From the NCBI RefSeq assembly GCF_002135415.1, contig NZ_NEGJ01000003.1, positions 248,001-312,000 on the forward strand: 64,000 bases of DNA, given 5' to 3'. Under the pieces are notes generated by a model. That model made no database searches. It was given only the letters and a program-made list of their open reading frames with translations, and was not told the origin of the DNA. Below, piece by piece: positions 1-8,954 of the stretch. Position 1 is the first letter of the stretch. Every line of letters starts with the position of its first letter. Origin of the DNA: Acinetobacter sp. ANC 3832 (lineage in GTDB: Bacteria > Pseudomonadota > Gammaproteobacteria > Pseudomonadales > Moraxellaceae). The position numbers were made by a program, and so were the translations under genes.

Positions 1-48
1 TGCAATGGCCACAAGGGCTAACAACACGCCTATGAGGAGCAGATTCAT
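1..48 (-). CDS. pstC: PstC-like phosphate ABC permease, N-terminal 16 codons
   Basis: The reverse strand has an ATG at 48 preceded by a GGAG ribosome-binding motif and reads MNLLLIGVLLALVAIA up to the window edge, a hydrophobic start typical of a membrane permease. It lies directly downstream of pstS on the same strand, where the phosphate permease gene pstC is expected. Only 16 residues are visible, so the identity rests mainly on context. A hairpin terminator lies between the two genes, so pstC expression would depend on read-through or its own promoter. Confidence 0.6.
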   Translation of the reverse strand, partial: MNLLLIGVLLALVAIA

Positions 49-100
49 TTATTCTCCACTGTTCTTTCAATGTTCATTCTTTGAAAAAACTTGACTGAGC

Positions 101-138
101 AAAAAAAGCCGATGGTAGTCCCCCTACCATCAGCCTCT
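101..138 (-). terminator. Rho-independent terminator after pstS
   Basis: On the reverse strand an 11-bp stem (GCTGATGGTAG pairing with CTACCATCGGC, one G-T wobble) with a short G-rich loop is followed by seven T. It lies just past the pstS stop, so it would attenuate transcription into the permease gene. Confidence 0.8.
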
Positions 139-150
139 CATTTTTGTATC

Positions 151-1176
151 TTATTTCACGCCTTTACCCGATTTGAACGCTGCAAGTACTTTCGCGCGTT
201 CTGCATCAGACATTGAAATAAGACCTGCTTTATCCAGCTTAGAACCTTTACCTGATACTTTTTTACTTAAGAAGTATTCAGTATATTCAGATAAACCTTT
301 GATTGATTTTAAGTGCTCGCCTTTTACATAGAAGAATAAAGGACGAGATACAGGGTATGTACCGTTAAGAACAGTTTGCTCAGATGGGGCAACATTATTC
401 ACTGTTGCTACACGTAATTTGTCACGATTTTGATCATAGAAACCTAGACCAAATACACCTACAGCACTTGGAGCCGTTTTTAAGCGAGCCAATGTTTCTG
501 TGTAGTCACCTGCAATTTCAATCACTTTACCGTCTTTACGGAAGCTAGAACATGCTTTTTTCTGAGCATCTTTATCTAACTTCTTGAAATAATCATAAGA
601 TTCACAGCCCGCGTCTACCATTTTTTCTTGGAACACTTCACGTGTACCATGATTCGATGCAGGAATTACCAAAGTAATAGGTTCATTTGGTAATGATTTA
701 TCAATTTGATTCCAACGTGTATATGGGTTTGGAACCAATTTACCATTTGAAGGTAACTCTGCTGCTAAAGCTGCAAATACGTGTTGTGGACGTAATTTAT
801 AGGCTGCTTTGGTCGAGTTTGATGCAAATACAATACCGTCATAACCAATTTTAATTTCTAAAATTTGATTCACGCCTGCTTTTTTACATGCAGCAATTTC
901 AGTATCTTTAATTTTACGAGAAGCATTCGCGATGTCGATGGTATTATCACCTACACCTGTACAAAATTGTTTTAAACCTGCAGAACTACCACCAGAACCG
1001 ACAACTGGTGCTTTAAATTGTGGGAAATTATTACCAAATTCTTCTGCAACAATACTTGCATAAGGCAGTACTGTAGAAGAACCCGCGATTTGAATTGTTT
1101 CACGCGCTGCATTTGCAGTCGTTGCTACAGCTGCCCCTGAAACTACCAATGCAAGTGCGATATGATTTAAGCGCAT
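151..1176 (-). CDS. pstS: Periplasmic phosphate-binding protein PstS
   Basis: This is the substrate-binding protein of the high-affinity Pst phosphate ABC transporter, acting in the periplasm. The 341-residue product has a Sec signal peptide (MRLNHIALALVV...ATTANA, cleavage near residue 23) followed by the AGSSTVLPYA phosphate-binding loop and a GSGGSSAGLKQFC segment typical of PstS. I chose the ATG at 1176 because it gives the signal peptide directly and has GAGAGAAAAG upstream; an in-frame ATG nine codons earlier would put charged residues in front. A Pho box lies about 90 bases upstream. A terminator follows the stop. Confidence 0.93.
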   Translation of the reverse strand: MRLNHIALALVVSGAAVATTANAARETIQIAGSSTVLPYASIVAEEFGNNFPQFKAPVVGSGGSSAGLKQFCTGVGDNTIDIANASRKIKDTEIAACKKAGVNQILEIKIGYDGIVFASNSTKAAYKLRPQHVFAALAAELPSNGKLVPNPYTRWNQIDKSLPNEPITLVIPASNHGTREVFQEKMVDAGCESYDYFKKLDKDAQKKACSSFRKDGKVIEIAGDYTETLARLKTAPSAVGVFGLGFYDQNRDKLRVATVNNVAPSEQTVLNGTYPVSRPLFFYVKGEHLKSIKGLSEYTEYFLSKKVSGKGSKLDKAGLISMSDAERAKVLAAFKSGKGVK

Positions 1177-1266
1177 TCTTTTCTCTCTATAATCAGCATT
1201 CAATTTTGAAGTACGCCACTTTTTAGTTCTGTGTAGTACCTTTCGGATATCTGCATTTTGATTTTA

Positions 1267-1299
1267 AAATATGACAAAGAAGTTACAGCTTTATGACGC
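1267..1299 (-). promoter_or_regulatory. Pho box (PhoB site) upstream of pstS
   Basis: The reverse strand contains three consecutive 11-base units, GCGTCATAAAG, CTGTAACTTCT and TTGTCATATTT. They match the tandem CTGTCAT-type repeats bound by PhoB. The position upstream of pstS fits phosphate-starvation induction. Assigned by eye, not scored against a matrix. Confidence 0.75.
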
Positions 1300-1303
1300 T
1301 TTT

Positions 1304-1546
1304 ATGATAATTGATAGTTTGCATTTGATTTAATTAAAATTGCACAAAATTCAATATGTAATCAACTGTAAAATAATATTGCTTAATTCAACAACTCTTA
1401 TTTAATTTGTAAAATTTCATTTTTTTGTCATCGTAAATCACTTTTTAAATGCAAAACCAACGACGTTTCATGTCGCTACTTTTTTAAAAATGGCAAAGAA
1501 ACTGTTAAAATAAACACAAAATAAAACACAACGAAAGATAAAAAAT
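1304..1546. other. AT-rich intergenic region between divergent pstS and a small membrane gene
   Basis: Apart from the Pho box at its left edge I see no gene, strong hairpin or repeat. It must hold the promoter of the rightward gene starting at 1547. Confidence 0.5.
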
Positions 1547-1903
1547 ATGATTCTTCAACGTAAAGAATGGCATGAAACTTTTTTAAAAATGGTTGGTGCA
1601 AGCAGTACGATCACCCTACTTATTTGCATGAGTAGCTTTATTATTTATATTTTGATGCAGCAAATTTCACGTTATTTTATCTTACAAAATCTATTGATTA
1701 GTTTCAGTTTTATTTCACTGAGTATTTTAATACTACAATCTTTACGATCGATGTATCACGTTTATCATCTCCCTTTGATGGAGAGCTGTCAGCAGAATTA
1801 TCAAAAAATTATTTTCTTTTGCTGTAGCTTTTCGATGGCTTTAATCATTTTAACGTCATTCACTTTAACCTTTAGCAAAATGCTTCATGATTATTACAGT
1901 TAA
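1547..1903 (+). CDS. Small membrane protein of unknown function
   Basis: I do not recognise this 118-residue protein. It has about three hydrophobic stretches (roughly residues 18-38, 45-62 and 88-110) separated by short polar loops, and a basic N-terminus (MILQRKEWHET), consistent with an inner-membrane protein with a cytoplasmic N-terminus. Upstream bases ACGAAAGATAAAAAAT give only a weak ribosome-binding site. It stands alone between pstS and the LuxR-type regulator, and nothing in the context suggests a function. Confidence 0.65.
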   Translation: MILQRKEWHETFLKMVGASSTITLLICMSSFIIYILMQQISRYFILQNLLISFSFISLSILILQSLRSMYHVYHLPLMESCQQNYQKIIFFCCSFSMALIILTSFTLTFSKMLHDYYS

Positions 1904-2186
1904 ATAGTCATACTAAGCTCTACTTAGTTAAAGCGTTGAATAACAAAATTTTGAGATATAAAAAAGAGGTCTATCTTGAATCTATTCATAAACCATTCTT
2001 CTGGTAACCTTTTATTGAGGCTACATAAAAAGCATACAATGCGATTTTACATACATTAATAAGATTAAAGTAGACACAACAATTAAGACGAAAAAGTCTT
2101 AAAATGTTTATAAAATCCTGTGTTTTTCTTGCCCTAACCATGTATGTTTCTAAATTATCTCATCTGTTTATATGTAGATTATAGCT

Positions 2187-2918
2187 GTGTCTTTAGAACA
2201 TGATTTAACCTCTTCTGAGCTTAGACTTTTCGCTGAAATATTATGGAAACTTGGCTCTGAAAATGGTCAACCTTATTTACGTGAAAATATCATTGCAGAT
2301 ATTACAACTTTACTTCGAGCTGATTTCGCCGCTTCCTATATTTGGGATTCAAAGCATCATTTATCTAAACAAGGTATTATGTGGAAAATTGACCAAAAAG
2401 CGCTTCAAGAATATGAGCACATTTGGCAATATGATGACCCCATTACATTCGCACTTCGTAAACGGCAAAAACCAACCTTTGTTCATGAAATTATTTCTTT
2501 TTCCAACCTTAAAAAAACTGTGTATTACAATGAATTTCTGAAACCGCATGGCTTATATCATGGGTTGAATGTCTATTTTGTTCGTCATGGCGTTGATGTG
2601 GGTGATTTTCGTATTTGGCGCTCCAAAGATTCTGTCATATTCAGTGAACGCGAAAAACGAATCTTGAATCTGCTTGAACCTTATCTCAGTAAAGCTCTGC
2701 CTTTCGACCTTTCTACCCGCTATTGTTTAACGCCACGCGAACAAGAAGTGGTTATCTTAGTATGTAAAGGATTAAGCGATAAAGATGTATCCAATTTACT
2801 CGATATCAGTTTTACCACCGTAAGAACACATCTCAAAAATGCAATGAAAAAGATTCATTGTAACAATCGAACTGAAATGGCTTTACTTATTCAGCATTCA
2901 TTCAATCCTCAATTTTGA
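2187..2918 (+). CDS. LuxR-family transcriptional regulator
   Basis: The 243-residue protein ends in a LuxR-type helix-turn-helix (about residues 180-240: LTPREQEVVILVCKGLSDKDV, then the recognition helix near FTTVRTHLKNAMKKI). The first 170 residues look like a GAF/PAS-like sensory region without a receiver domain, so it is not a classical two-component regulator. I see no convincing match to acyl-homoserine-lactone-binding domains. It starts with GTG, and no other start in frame gives a better N-terminus. The amidase gene begins 68 bases downstream on the same strand, so this protein may control it; that is inference. Confidence 0.8.
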   Translation: MSLEHDLTSSELRLFAEILWKLGSENGQPYLRENIIADITTLLRADFAASYIWDSKHHLSKQGIMWKIDQKALQEYEHIWQYDDPITFALRKRQKPTFVHEIISFSNLKKTVYYNEFLKPHGLYHGLNVYFVRHGVDVGDFRIWRSKDSVIFSEREKRILNLLEPYLSKALPFDLSTRYCLTPREQEVVILVCKGLSDKDVSNLLDISFTTVRTHLKNAMKKIHCNNRTEMALLIQHSFNPQF

Positions 2919-2986
2919 GGATATATCTCTGCTTTACAACTGTACTAAATTGTTGAAATAACAACTTAAACGGATTTTAAGTCACC

Positions 2987-4444
2987 ATGTCAATCCTTGA
3001 TAAAACAACAAATTTGATTCAATCACGCGATTTATTCAACTTATCGGCACATGAAATCACACACTTGGTTCGAGAAAGAAAAATAACCTGTGAACAATTG
3101 GTTCATCTATATTTCTCAAATATAGAGCAACAGCAATCCTTAAATGCTTTTATCAACATTGATAAAAACTCAGCACTAGAGCAAGCACAATATTGGGACC
3201 AACATATTTTTGAAGACCAAGCCTGTCCTGCTTTGCTGGGTGTTTTTATTGCTGTGAAAGATAACATTCATGTTGCAGGCTTTCCAAATAGTGCCGGAAC
3301 ACCTGCATTGGCTCAGTTTAAACCCAAGACTTCCGCGCCTATTATTCAAAAGCTGATTGACCATGGCGCAATTATTGTCGGTAAGGCTCATATGCATGAA
3401 TTGGCATTTGGAGTAACAGGCTATAATTCAGCAATGCATATTAATGGCGTTGTTGGTACACGAAATGCTAAAAACCCACTTCATATTGCAGGTGGCTCAT
3501 CCTCTGGAAGTGCCGTTGCCGTTGTAGCAGGAATGGTTCCTATCGCGATTGGAACAGATACAGGTGCTTCGGTTAGATTACCTTGTGCTTTAAATGGATG
3601 TGTCGGGTTCCGTCCAACAACAGGACGCTATTCTCAAGTCGGCATCACGCCTATCTCACATACACGTGATACTGCTGGGCCTATGGCACATACAGTCGCT
3701 GATATTGTATTGATTGATCATTTAATTACACAGCAAGATATACACAAACCAATCCCCGCACAGCAAATCAGACTCGGTATAGATTCGTATTTTTGGGATC
3801 ATTTAGATGAAGAAGTTCATCATCAGGCACATATTGCCCTAGACTATTTAAAAGCAGCTGGAATTGACATAATTCCTGTAGAACTGCCTGAACTTGAACA
3901 GCTTAATCACAGTATTTCATTCCCAATTGTCATACATGAAGGTAAATATGATCTGATTCAGTATTTAAAAACCTATACAGATCTTCAGATTGAAGCTGTA
4001 GTTGATCAAATTTCAAGTCCTGATGTTCGCAGTTTATTTCAGCAGAATATTCTTCCAGAATTAATTACCGATCCGTCTGGGCATCTTGTACCCGTTTTAC
4101 CATTGTACGAAAAAGCAATCACAGAAATGAGATCACAGTTACTTTCTATTTATGAAAAAGCATTTAAAGAACATCATTTAAATGCTTTGATCTTTCCTAC
4201 TTCACCCATTGTTGCTCCACTTGCAAATGAACAAGCCAGTTCAATCGAAAATTTTCAAACACTAGTTCGCAACACAGATCCAGGTAGCAATATTGGACTT
4301 CCAGGATTGAGTCTACCCATCGGAAATTCATTTAAATCAAATTTACCTATCGCACTTGAAATAGATGGTTTACCGCATACCGACAGTGAGTTACTTGCTA
4401 TTGGAGCAACATTAGAGGTTTTATTTCAGGGTTTACAAAAATAA
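2987..4444 (+). CDS. Amidase-signature family amide hydrolase
   Basis: This is a 485-residue enzyme of the amidase signature family, which hydrolyses carboxamides through a Ser-cisSer-Lys triad. The expected residues are visible: Lys91 in AVKDN, Ser171 in AGGSSSGS, and Ser195 in GTDTGASVRLP. The usual GGS before the nucleophile is GAS here. Length fits indoleacetamide, mandelamide or general amidases, but it is not GatA in context because gatB and gatC are absent. The substrate cannot be told from sequence. It follows the LuxR-type regulator and ends at a strong terminator shared with the convergent ddc gene. Confidence 0.85.
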   Translation: MSILDKTTNLIQSRDLFNLSAHEITHLVRERKITCEQLVHLYFSNIEQQQSLNAFINIDKNSALEQAQYWDQHIFEDQACPALLGVFIAVKDNIHVAGFPNSAGTPALAQFKPKTSAPIIQKLIDHGAIIVGKAHMHELAFGVTGYNSAMHINGVVGTRNAKNPLHIAGGSSSGSAVAVVAGMVPIAIGTDTGASVRLPCALNGCVGFRPTTGRYSQVGITPISHTRDTAGPMAHTVADIVLIDHLITQQDIHKPIPAQQIRLGIDSYFWDHLDEEVHHQAHIALDYLKAAGIDIIPVELPELEQLNHSISFPIVIHEGKYDLIQYLKTYTDLQIEAVVDQISSPDVRSLFQQNILPELITDPSGHLVPVLPLYEKAITEMRSQLLSIYEKAFKEHHLNALIFPTSPIVAPLANEQASSIENFQTLVRNTDPGSNIGLPGLSLPIGNSFKSNLPIALEIDGLPHTDSELLAIGATLEVLFQGLQK

Positions 4445-4505
4445 CCTTTTTTAGATTAGCAGTTGAAGTTTAAAAACTAACTCATTGAATAATAAAATTA
4501 TAATA

Positions 4506-4542
4506 TACAAAAAAAAGAGGTCTATATAGACCTCTTTTTATA
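4506..4542. terminator. Bidirectional terminator between amidase and ddc
   Basis: AAAAAGAGGTCTA followed by its complement TAGACCTCTTTTT makes a near-perfect stem with A-runs and T-runs on both sides. It can therefore end transcription of the converging genes on both strands. Confidence 0.85.
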
Positions 4543-4556
4543 ACAAAAATCGAGTG

Positions 4557-6089
4557 TTAATCAAGAGCAGTGGTATAAGTACCTTGTTGAATTGGGCCTT
4601 TAATACGATCAGCTTCTGCTAATACAAGATCAAGCAGATTTTTCACGTTTTCTAAAGTTGCAACAGGACTTAAAGTGGTCATTTTCAATGATTGAACTTG
4701 ACCTACTTTCGTTACACCAATATTGGCTTCACCACGTGCAAATAATTCATCTGCAACGTTCTGGTTCAATGTATCCAATAATTCAGCAGGATAGCCCGCA
4801 GGAATTACGCGGAACAATACAGAAGCAAATTGTGGATCAACCAACATTTCTAAACCATCAGTCGCTTTGATGTAATCTGCAACTTGACGTGTTAGAACCA
4901 CGCCATGATCAATCATTGAACCATAAAGCTCTTCGCCCAATGATTCAACCGTCATCCACAATTTCAACGCATCAAAACGACGTGTTGTTTGTAATGACTT
5001 CGACACAAGATTTGGCACACCATGCTCTTCATCATAAGCTGAGTTTAAATACTCTGCTTCATAATGCATAAAACGATAGTTCGCTTCGTCTTTCAACAAG
5101 AATGCACCACAAGAAATCGTTTGGAAATAATGCTTATGGAAATCGAGTGTGATTGAATCTGACAACTCAATTCCGTCCAACATAGAACGGAAATCATTCG
5201 ATAAAATCAGTGCGCCACCCCATGCTGCATCAATATGCATCCATGTACCATACTGGTTGGTAATGTCACGGATCTTCTTCAATGGATCAATTGCACCTGC
5301 ATCGGTTGTACCCGCAGTCGCAACCACACATGCCACAATTTTACCTTCAGCTTGAAGGTGTGCCATGGTTTTTTCCAAAGCCTCTGTATCCATCTGTGCA
5401 TTTTCATTCACAGGAACGGTAACAACAGACTGGAAGCCCATACCCATCATTGCCATGTTCTTTTGCACAGAGAAATGTGCATTTTCAGAACAAATCACTT
5501 TGACATTACGCATGGCATCAGCAGGAATCCCATCACGCTGAACAGACCACGGCTTGCCGTTTTCATCTTTCCAGTGTTTAGAAATACATGCATCACGTGC
5601 AAGCAATACACCCATCAAATTAGATTGAGTACCACCAGATGTAAACACACCAGCTTGACCTGCACCATAACCTACTTTTTGACGAAGCCAGTCAATCAAC
5701 TGAACTTCCATCAAAGAACCTGCGGGGCTTTGATCCCATGAGTCCATAGATTGGTTTGTCGCATTAATCAATACTTCAGCAATTTGACTCGTGACCATTG
5801 TTGGACAATGCAAATGTGCTAAAGAATGTGGATGATGTACTTTTAAACTTTTGTTTAAAAATAGATCAACCATACGTTCAAGTGACTTTTGTACACCTAA
5901 GCCTTCTTTTGAAGGATTAAAAGCAATCGCACTACGTAAATCTTTAATGCTGCCGCCAGTGTACATTTTGTCATTTTGCAACCATGCTGCGACTGCTTTA
6001 GTCGCCTCACCCATTGCTGACTCATAGTCAGCAATGGATTGAGCATCATTGCAGAGTAACGCCTTACGATGTTCTGCAAAATCAACCAT
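4557..6089 (-). CDS. ddc: L-2,4-diaminobutyrate decarboxylase
   Basis: This pyridoxal-phosphate enzyme of the group II decarboxylase family converts L-2,4-diaminobutyrate to 1,3-diaminopropane in the cytoplasm. The 510-residue protein has the PLP-binding SGGTQSNL segment (about 151-158), the HIDAAWGGA segment holding the PLP-pyridine-contacting Asp, and the PLP lysine at about Lys319 in LDFHKHYFQ. Its start overlaps the stop of dat by one base (TAATG), so the two are translationally coupled. The dat-ddc pair is well known in Acinetobacter, and that neighbour separates it from aromatic amino acid decarboxylases. It ends at the bidirectional terminator before the amidase. Confidence 0.93.
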   Translation of the reverse strand: MVDFAEHRKALLCNDAQSIADYESAMGEATKAVAAWLQNDKMYTGGSIKDLRSAIAFNPSKEGLGVQKSLERMVDLFLNKSLKVHHPHSLAHLHCPTMVTSQIAEVLINATNQSMDSWDQSPAGSLMEVQLIDWLRQKVGYGAGQAGVFTSGGTQSNLMGVLLARDACISKHWKDENGKPWSVQRDGIPADAMRNVKVICSENAHFSVQKNMAMMGMGFQSVVTVPVNENAQMDTEALEKTMAHLQAEGKIVACVVATAGTTDAGAIDPLKKIRDITNQYGTWMHIDAAWGGALILSNDFRSMLDGIELSDSITLDFHKHYFQTISCGAFLLKDEANYRFMHYEAEYLNSAYDEEHGVPNLVSKSLQTTRRFDALKLWMTVESLGEELYGSMIDHGVVLTRQVADYIKATDGLEMLVDPQFASVLFRVIPAGYPAELLDTLNQNVADELFARGEANIGVTKVGQVQSLKMTTLSPVATLENVKNLLDLVLAEADRIKGPIQQGTYTTALD

Positions 6090-7462
6090 TATGCGCCTCG
6101 AGTAGCAACAAGTGCTTCAGCAAGTGCCTTCTTAAAGCGAGCAACAGCTTCAACACATTCTTCATGCGTAATGATCAACGGGCAAAGGAAACGAATCACT
6201 GTGCCACCACGGCCACCTTTTTCTAACAACAACTTGTTGTTAAAACATGCAGTTTGAATCGCAGCTGCCAACTGAGAATCGCCTGGCAATGAGCCCATGT
6301 GATCTGCAGCTTGGCGCTCGTCAACAATCTCAACACCTAACATCAAACCACGACCACGCACATTACCGATACATGGAAATTCTACTGCTAATTTTCTAAA
6401 TTCAGCCTGTAGGAAATCACCACGTTCTTGTGCATTTTGCGCCAAGTTTTGTTCTTTAATGGTTCTAATCGTTGCAAGACCCGTCCCCATTGCAAGTTGG
6501 TTACCACGGAAAGTCCCCGTGTGACCTGCAGGTTGCCATGCATCAAACTTACGTTTAATCGCAAGAACAGCTAAAGGTAAGCTTCCGCCAACAGCTTTAG
6601 ACATCACCACAACATCAGGCTCAATACCTGCATGTTCAAAGGCAAACATTTTACCTGAACGTGCAAAACCAGCTTGAACTTCATCAAGAATCAAAACAAT
6701 GTTATGACGTTCAGTCACTTCACGGATTTTTTTCAACCATTTCACTGGCGCAGTCACTACACCACCTTCACCTTGAATTGCTTCAAGAATTACAGCAGCT
6801 GGTTTAGTTACACCGCTTTCTACATCTTCGATTAAATTTTCAAAGTAGTAAGTTAAAGCATCAATACCTGCTTCACCGCCAAGACCCAATGGGCAACGGT
6901 ATTCATGCGGATATGGCATAAATTGTACGCCTGGCATTAAGCCATTTACCGCATTTTTAGCAGATAAGTTACCCGTCATTGCCAATGCACCATGAGTCAT
7001 CCCATGATAACCACCAGAAAAACTGATGACTGTGCTACGACCAGTATAGGTTTTTGCCAATTTAATTGCTGCCTCTGTACCATCTGCACCAGATGGACCA
7101 CAGAACTGTAAGCAATACTCTTCCTTGCCGCCCGGCAATTGTTCAAGTAATGCTTCAGTAAACGCATCTTTTAAAGGCGTTGTTAAGTCTAAAGTATGTA
7201 ATGGCAGTCCACTCGCTAAAGTGTCCTGAATACTTTGAATTACCGCAGGATGATTATGGCCTAAAGCCAATGTTCCTGCCCCAGCCAAACAATCGAGGTA
7301 CTCTGTACCTTCAACATCAGTAACCCAACACCCTGAAGCTTTTGCTATTGCCAACGGTAATTTACGTGGATAGCTACGAACATTAGATTCCATCTGACTT
7401 TGGCGAGTCAGGTAGTATTCGTTAGTAGAATTAGGGGCAGGATTTACAGAAGAAACGCTCAT
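6089..7462 (-). CDS. dat: L-2,4-diaminobutyrate:2-ketoglutarate 4-aminotransferase
   Basis: This class III PLP aminotransferase makes L-2,4-diaminobutyrate from aspartate semialdehyde with glutamate as donor, supplying Ddc. The 457-residue product has the class III pattern: [15 protein letters not shown] near residues 122-136, [12 protein letters not shown] near 259-270, and the PLP lysine at about 289 in [13 protein letters not shown]. It is the first gene of the dat-ddc operon and overlaps ddc by one base. The start at 7462 ([12 protein letters not shown]) is followed by the conserved [19 protein letters not shown] region, so nothing is missing. Confidence 0.93.
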   Translation of the reverse strand: MSVSSVNPAPNSTNEYYLTRQSQMESNVRSYPRKLPLAIAKASGCWVTDVEGTEYLDCLAGAGTLALGHNHPAVIQSIQDTLASGLPLHTLDLTTPLKDAFTEALLEQLPGGKEEYCLQFCGPSGADGTEAAIKLAKTYTGRSTVISFSGGYHGMTHGALAMTGNLSAKNAVNGLMPGVQFMPYPHEYRCPLGLGGEAGIDALTYYFENLIEDVESGVTKPAAVILEAIQGEGGVVTAPVKWLKKIREVTERHNIVLILDEVQAGFARSGKMFAFEHAGIEPDVVVMSKAVGGSLPLAVLAIKRKFDAWQPAGHTGTFRGNQLAMGTGLATIRTIKEQNLAQNAQERGDFLQAEFRKLAVEFPCIGNVRGRGLMLGVEIVDERQAADHMGSLPGDSQLAAAIQTACFNNKLLLEKGGRGGTVIRFLCPLIITHEECVEAVARFKKALAEALVATRGA

Positions 7463-7932
7463 ATCGAATTACCATCTCTGATATGGGTTGAAAGAAATAA
7501 GTCGGGTGACTTGCGGTCCTTTGACTCGGTGCTTTATAGAATCTAGTTAGATAAATATCTTGAATAAACTAGGAGCGCGATGATACAGTTTTTTCGCAGA
7601 AAATAAATATCTTTTATGTACTTATCGATCATCTGTTTATCGAAAAAAACACTCACCTCTCTATATTTTTGAATTATCATCATACTATGTGACAACATAA
7701 AGAAAACCTTCTTTTTATCTAAATCGTTTTTTTTTAGTAAAACTCACCATATCCCAGATAATTCACATGCATATATAGCTGATATTTAATAGATTAGTTT
7801 TATAAAATGATTGCAAAAAATTATGTAATTACTACAAAGACACCACAAAATTTTCATCTCATCCACATTGCAATTGTTTAGCATTAAAATTATTCAATAT
7901 TCGAATTTTATTCAAGTTTTAAGGATCAGGAC
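7463..7932. other. Divergent promoter region between dat and the SIMPL gene
   Basis: About 470 bases of AT-rich DNA separate the two divergent starts. I see no open frame, strong hairpin or recognisable operator in it. AAGGATCAGG just before 7933 is the ribosome-binding region of the rightward gene. Confidence 0.5.
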
Positions 7933-8637
7933 ATGCGTTTATTAGCTCTTTCTTCTCTTCTTATCGGTACGGCGGTGAGTACAATGACTTTTGCAAACTC
8001 AAATGAACCGCTCAACTACAATATTGCAAATGTCCAAGCGGAAGCAACACGTCAAGTTTCAAATGATGAAATGCATGCTGTCCTTTATATAGAAAAAAGC
8101 AATAAACAACCTACGGAACTCTCTACTCAAATTACGCAACTCATGAATCAAGCCATTGCGCTTGGAAAAAAATATCCACAAGTGAAAGTAGAAACAGGAT
8201 CTCAAAGTACTTATCCTGTTTATGACAATGATAACCAGAAGCTTAAAGAATGGCGTGGTCGTGCTGAAGTACAAATCGAAAGTAAAGATTTTAAATCAGC
8301 AAGCCAATTGATTAGTGAGCTACAACAAACATTCCAAACTCAATCAATCAACTTCACTGTTTCTGATGATCAGCGCAAAAAAGTAGAGAATGAGTTGATT
8401 GTTGAGGTATCTAAAAACTTCCAACAACGTGCGCAAATGCTCAGTCAAGCATGGAATAAATCTTCTTATGATTTAGTAAATGTGAATATCAACACCAACA
8501 GTTCTTATCCACAACCGATGATGATGCGTGCCAATTCTGCTAAATTTGCATCTGCCGATATGGCACCCCCTCAAGATATGGCTGCGGGTGAATCTAAAAT
8601 TACAGTCAGTGCAAATGGTAGTATTCAGTTTAAATAA
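7933..8637 (+). CDS. SIMPL-domain (DUF541) periplasmic protein
   Basis: The 234-residue protein begins with a Sec signal peptide (MRLLALSSLLIGTAVSTMTFA, cleavage near residue 21). It continues with a SIMPL domain, seen as the periodic pattern of SxQSTYPVYDNDNQKLKEWRGRAEVQIES-like strands and a C-terminal KITVSANGSIQF strand. Family members are secreted or outer-membrane-associated proteins of poorly known role. AAGGATCAGG precedes the ATG. It is a single-gene unit with its own terminator at 8769-8798. No partner is evident. Confidence 0.8.
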   Translation: MRLLALSSLLIGTAVSTMTFANSNEPLNYNIANVQAEATRQVSNDEMHAVLYIEKSNKQPTELSTQITQLMNQAIALGKKYPQVKVETGSQSTYPVYDNDNQKLKEWRGRAEVQIESKDFKSASQLISELQQTFQTQSINFTVSDDQRKKVENELIVEVSKNFQQRAQMLSQAWNKSSYDLVNVNINTNSSYPQPMMMRANSAKFASADMAPPQDMAAGESKITVSANGSIQFK

Positions 8638-8768
8638 TTGTCTAGTCCTGAAGTAAATTGAACAAAGCTTTTTTATTTTTTATAAGCAAAAGAGAAATAT
8701 CTCTTTTATTTCAATGAAAATTAAAAATCTAGGATTAATAGTTTTATATCAGAAATTAATTTAAATTT

Positions 8769-8798
8769 TAAAAACCGTTCAAATTGAACGGTTTTTTT
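8769..8798 (+). terminator. Rho-independent terminator after SIMPL gene
   Basis: The perfect stem AACCGTTCAA/TTGAACGGTT with a one-base loop core is followed by a T-run. It lies 130 bases past the stop of the SIMPL gene. Confidence 0.8.
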
Positions 8799-8878
8799 AT
8801 AACATTTCAAAATCATCTTCCTTGTCTTTAATGGCTTCATATTTAAAAACTATAAATTAGCACCTTATTATAGTTAAA

Positions 8879-8899
8879 AATGATAATTGCTATCATTTA
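8879..8899 (+). promoter_or_regulatory. Fur box upstream of the FecA-like receptor
   Basis: AATGATAATTGCTATCATT is a near-perfect palindrome in the GATAATGATAATCATTATC style of Fur operators. It lies 55 bases before the receptor start, as expected for iron-repressed transcription. Confidence 0.82.
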
Positions 8900-8954
8900 T
8901 ATCTATTGTACAAAGTATTAACATACGCAAAATTTCTCTCGATAAAACACGACA

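Noticed and set aside
5235..5741. 168-residue open frame antisense to ddc
   Set aside because: It is opposite a clearly conserved enzyme, and its sequence is Cys/His-rich without domain character, as expected of a shadow frame.
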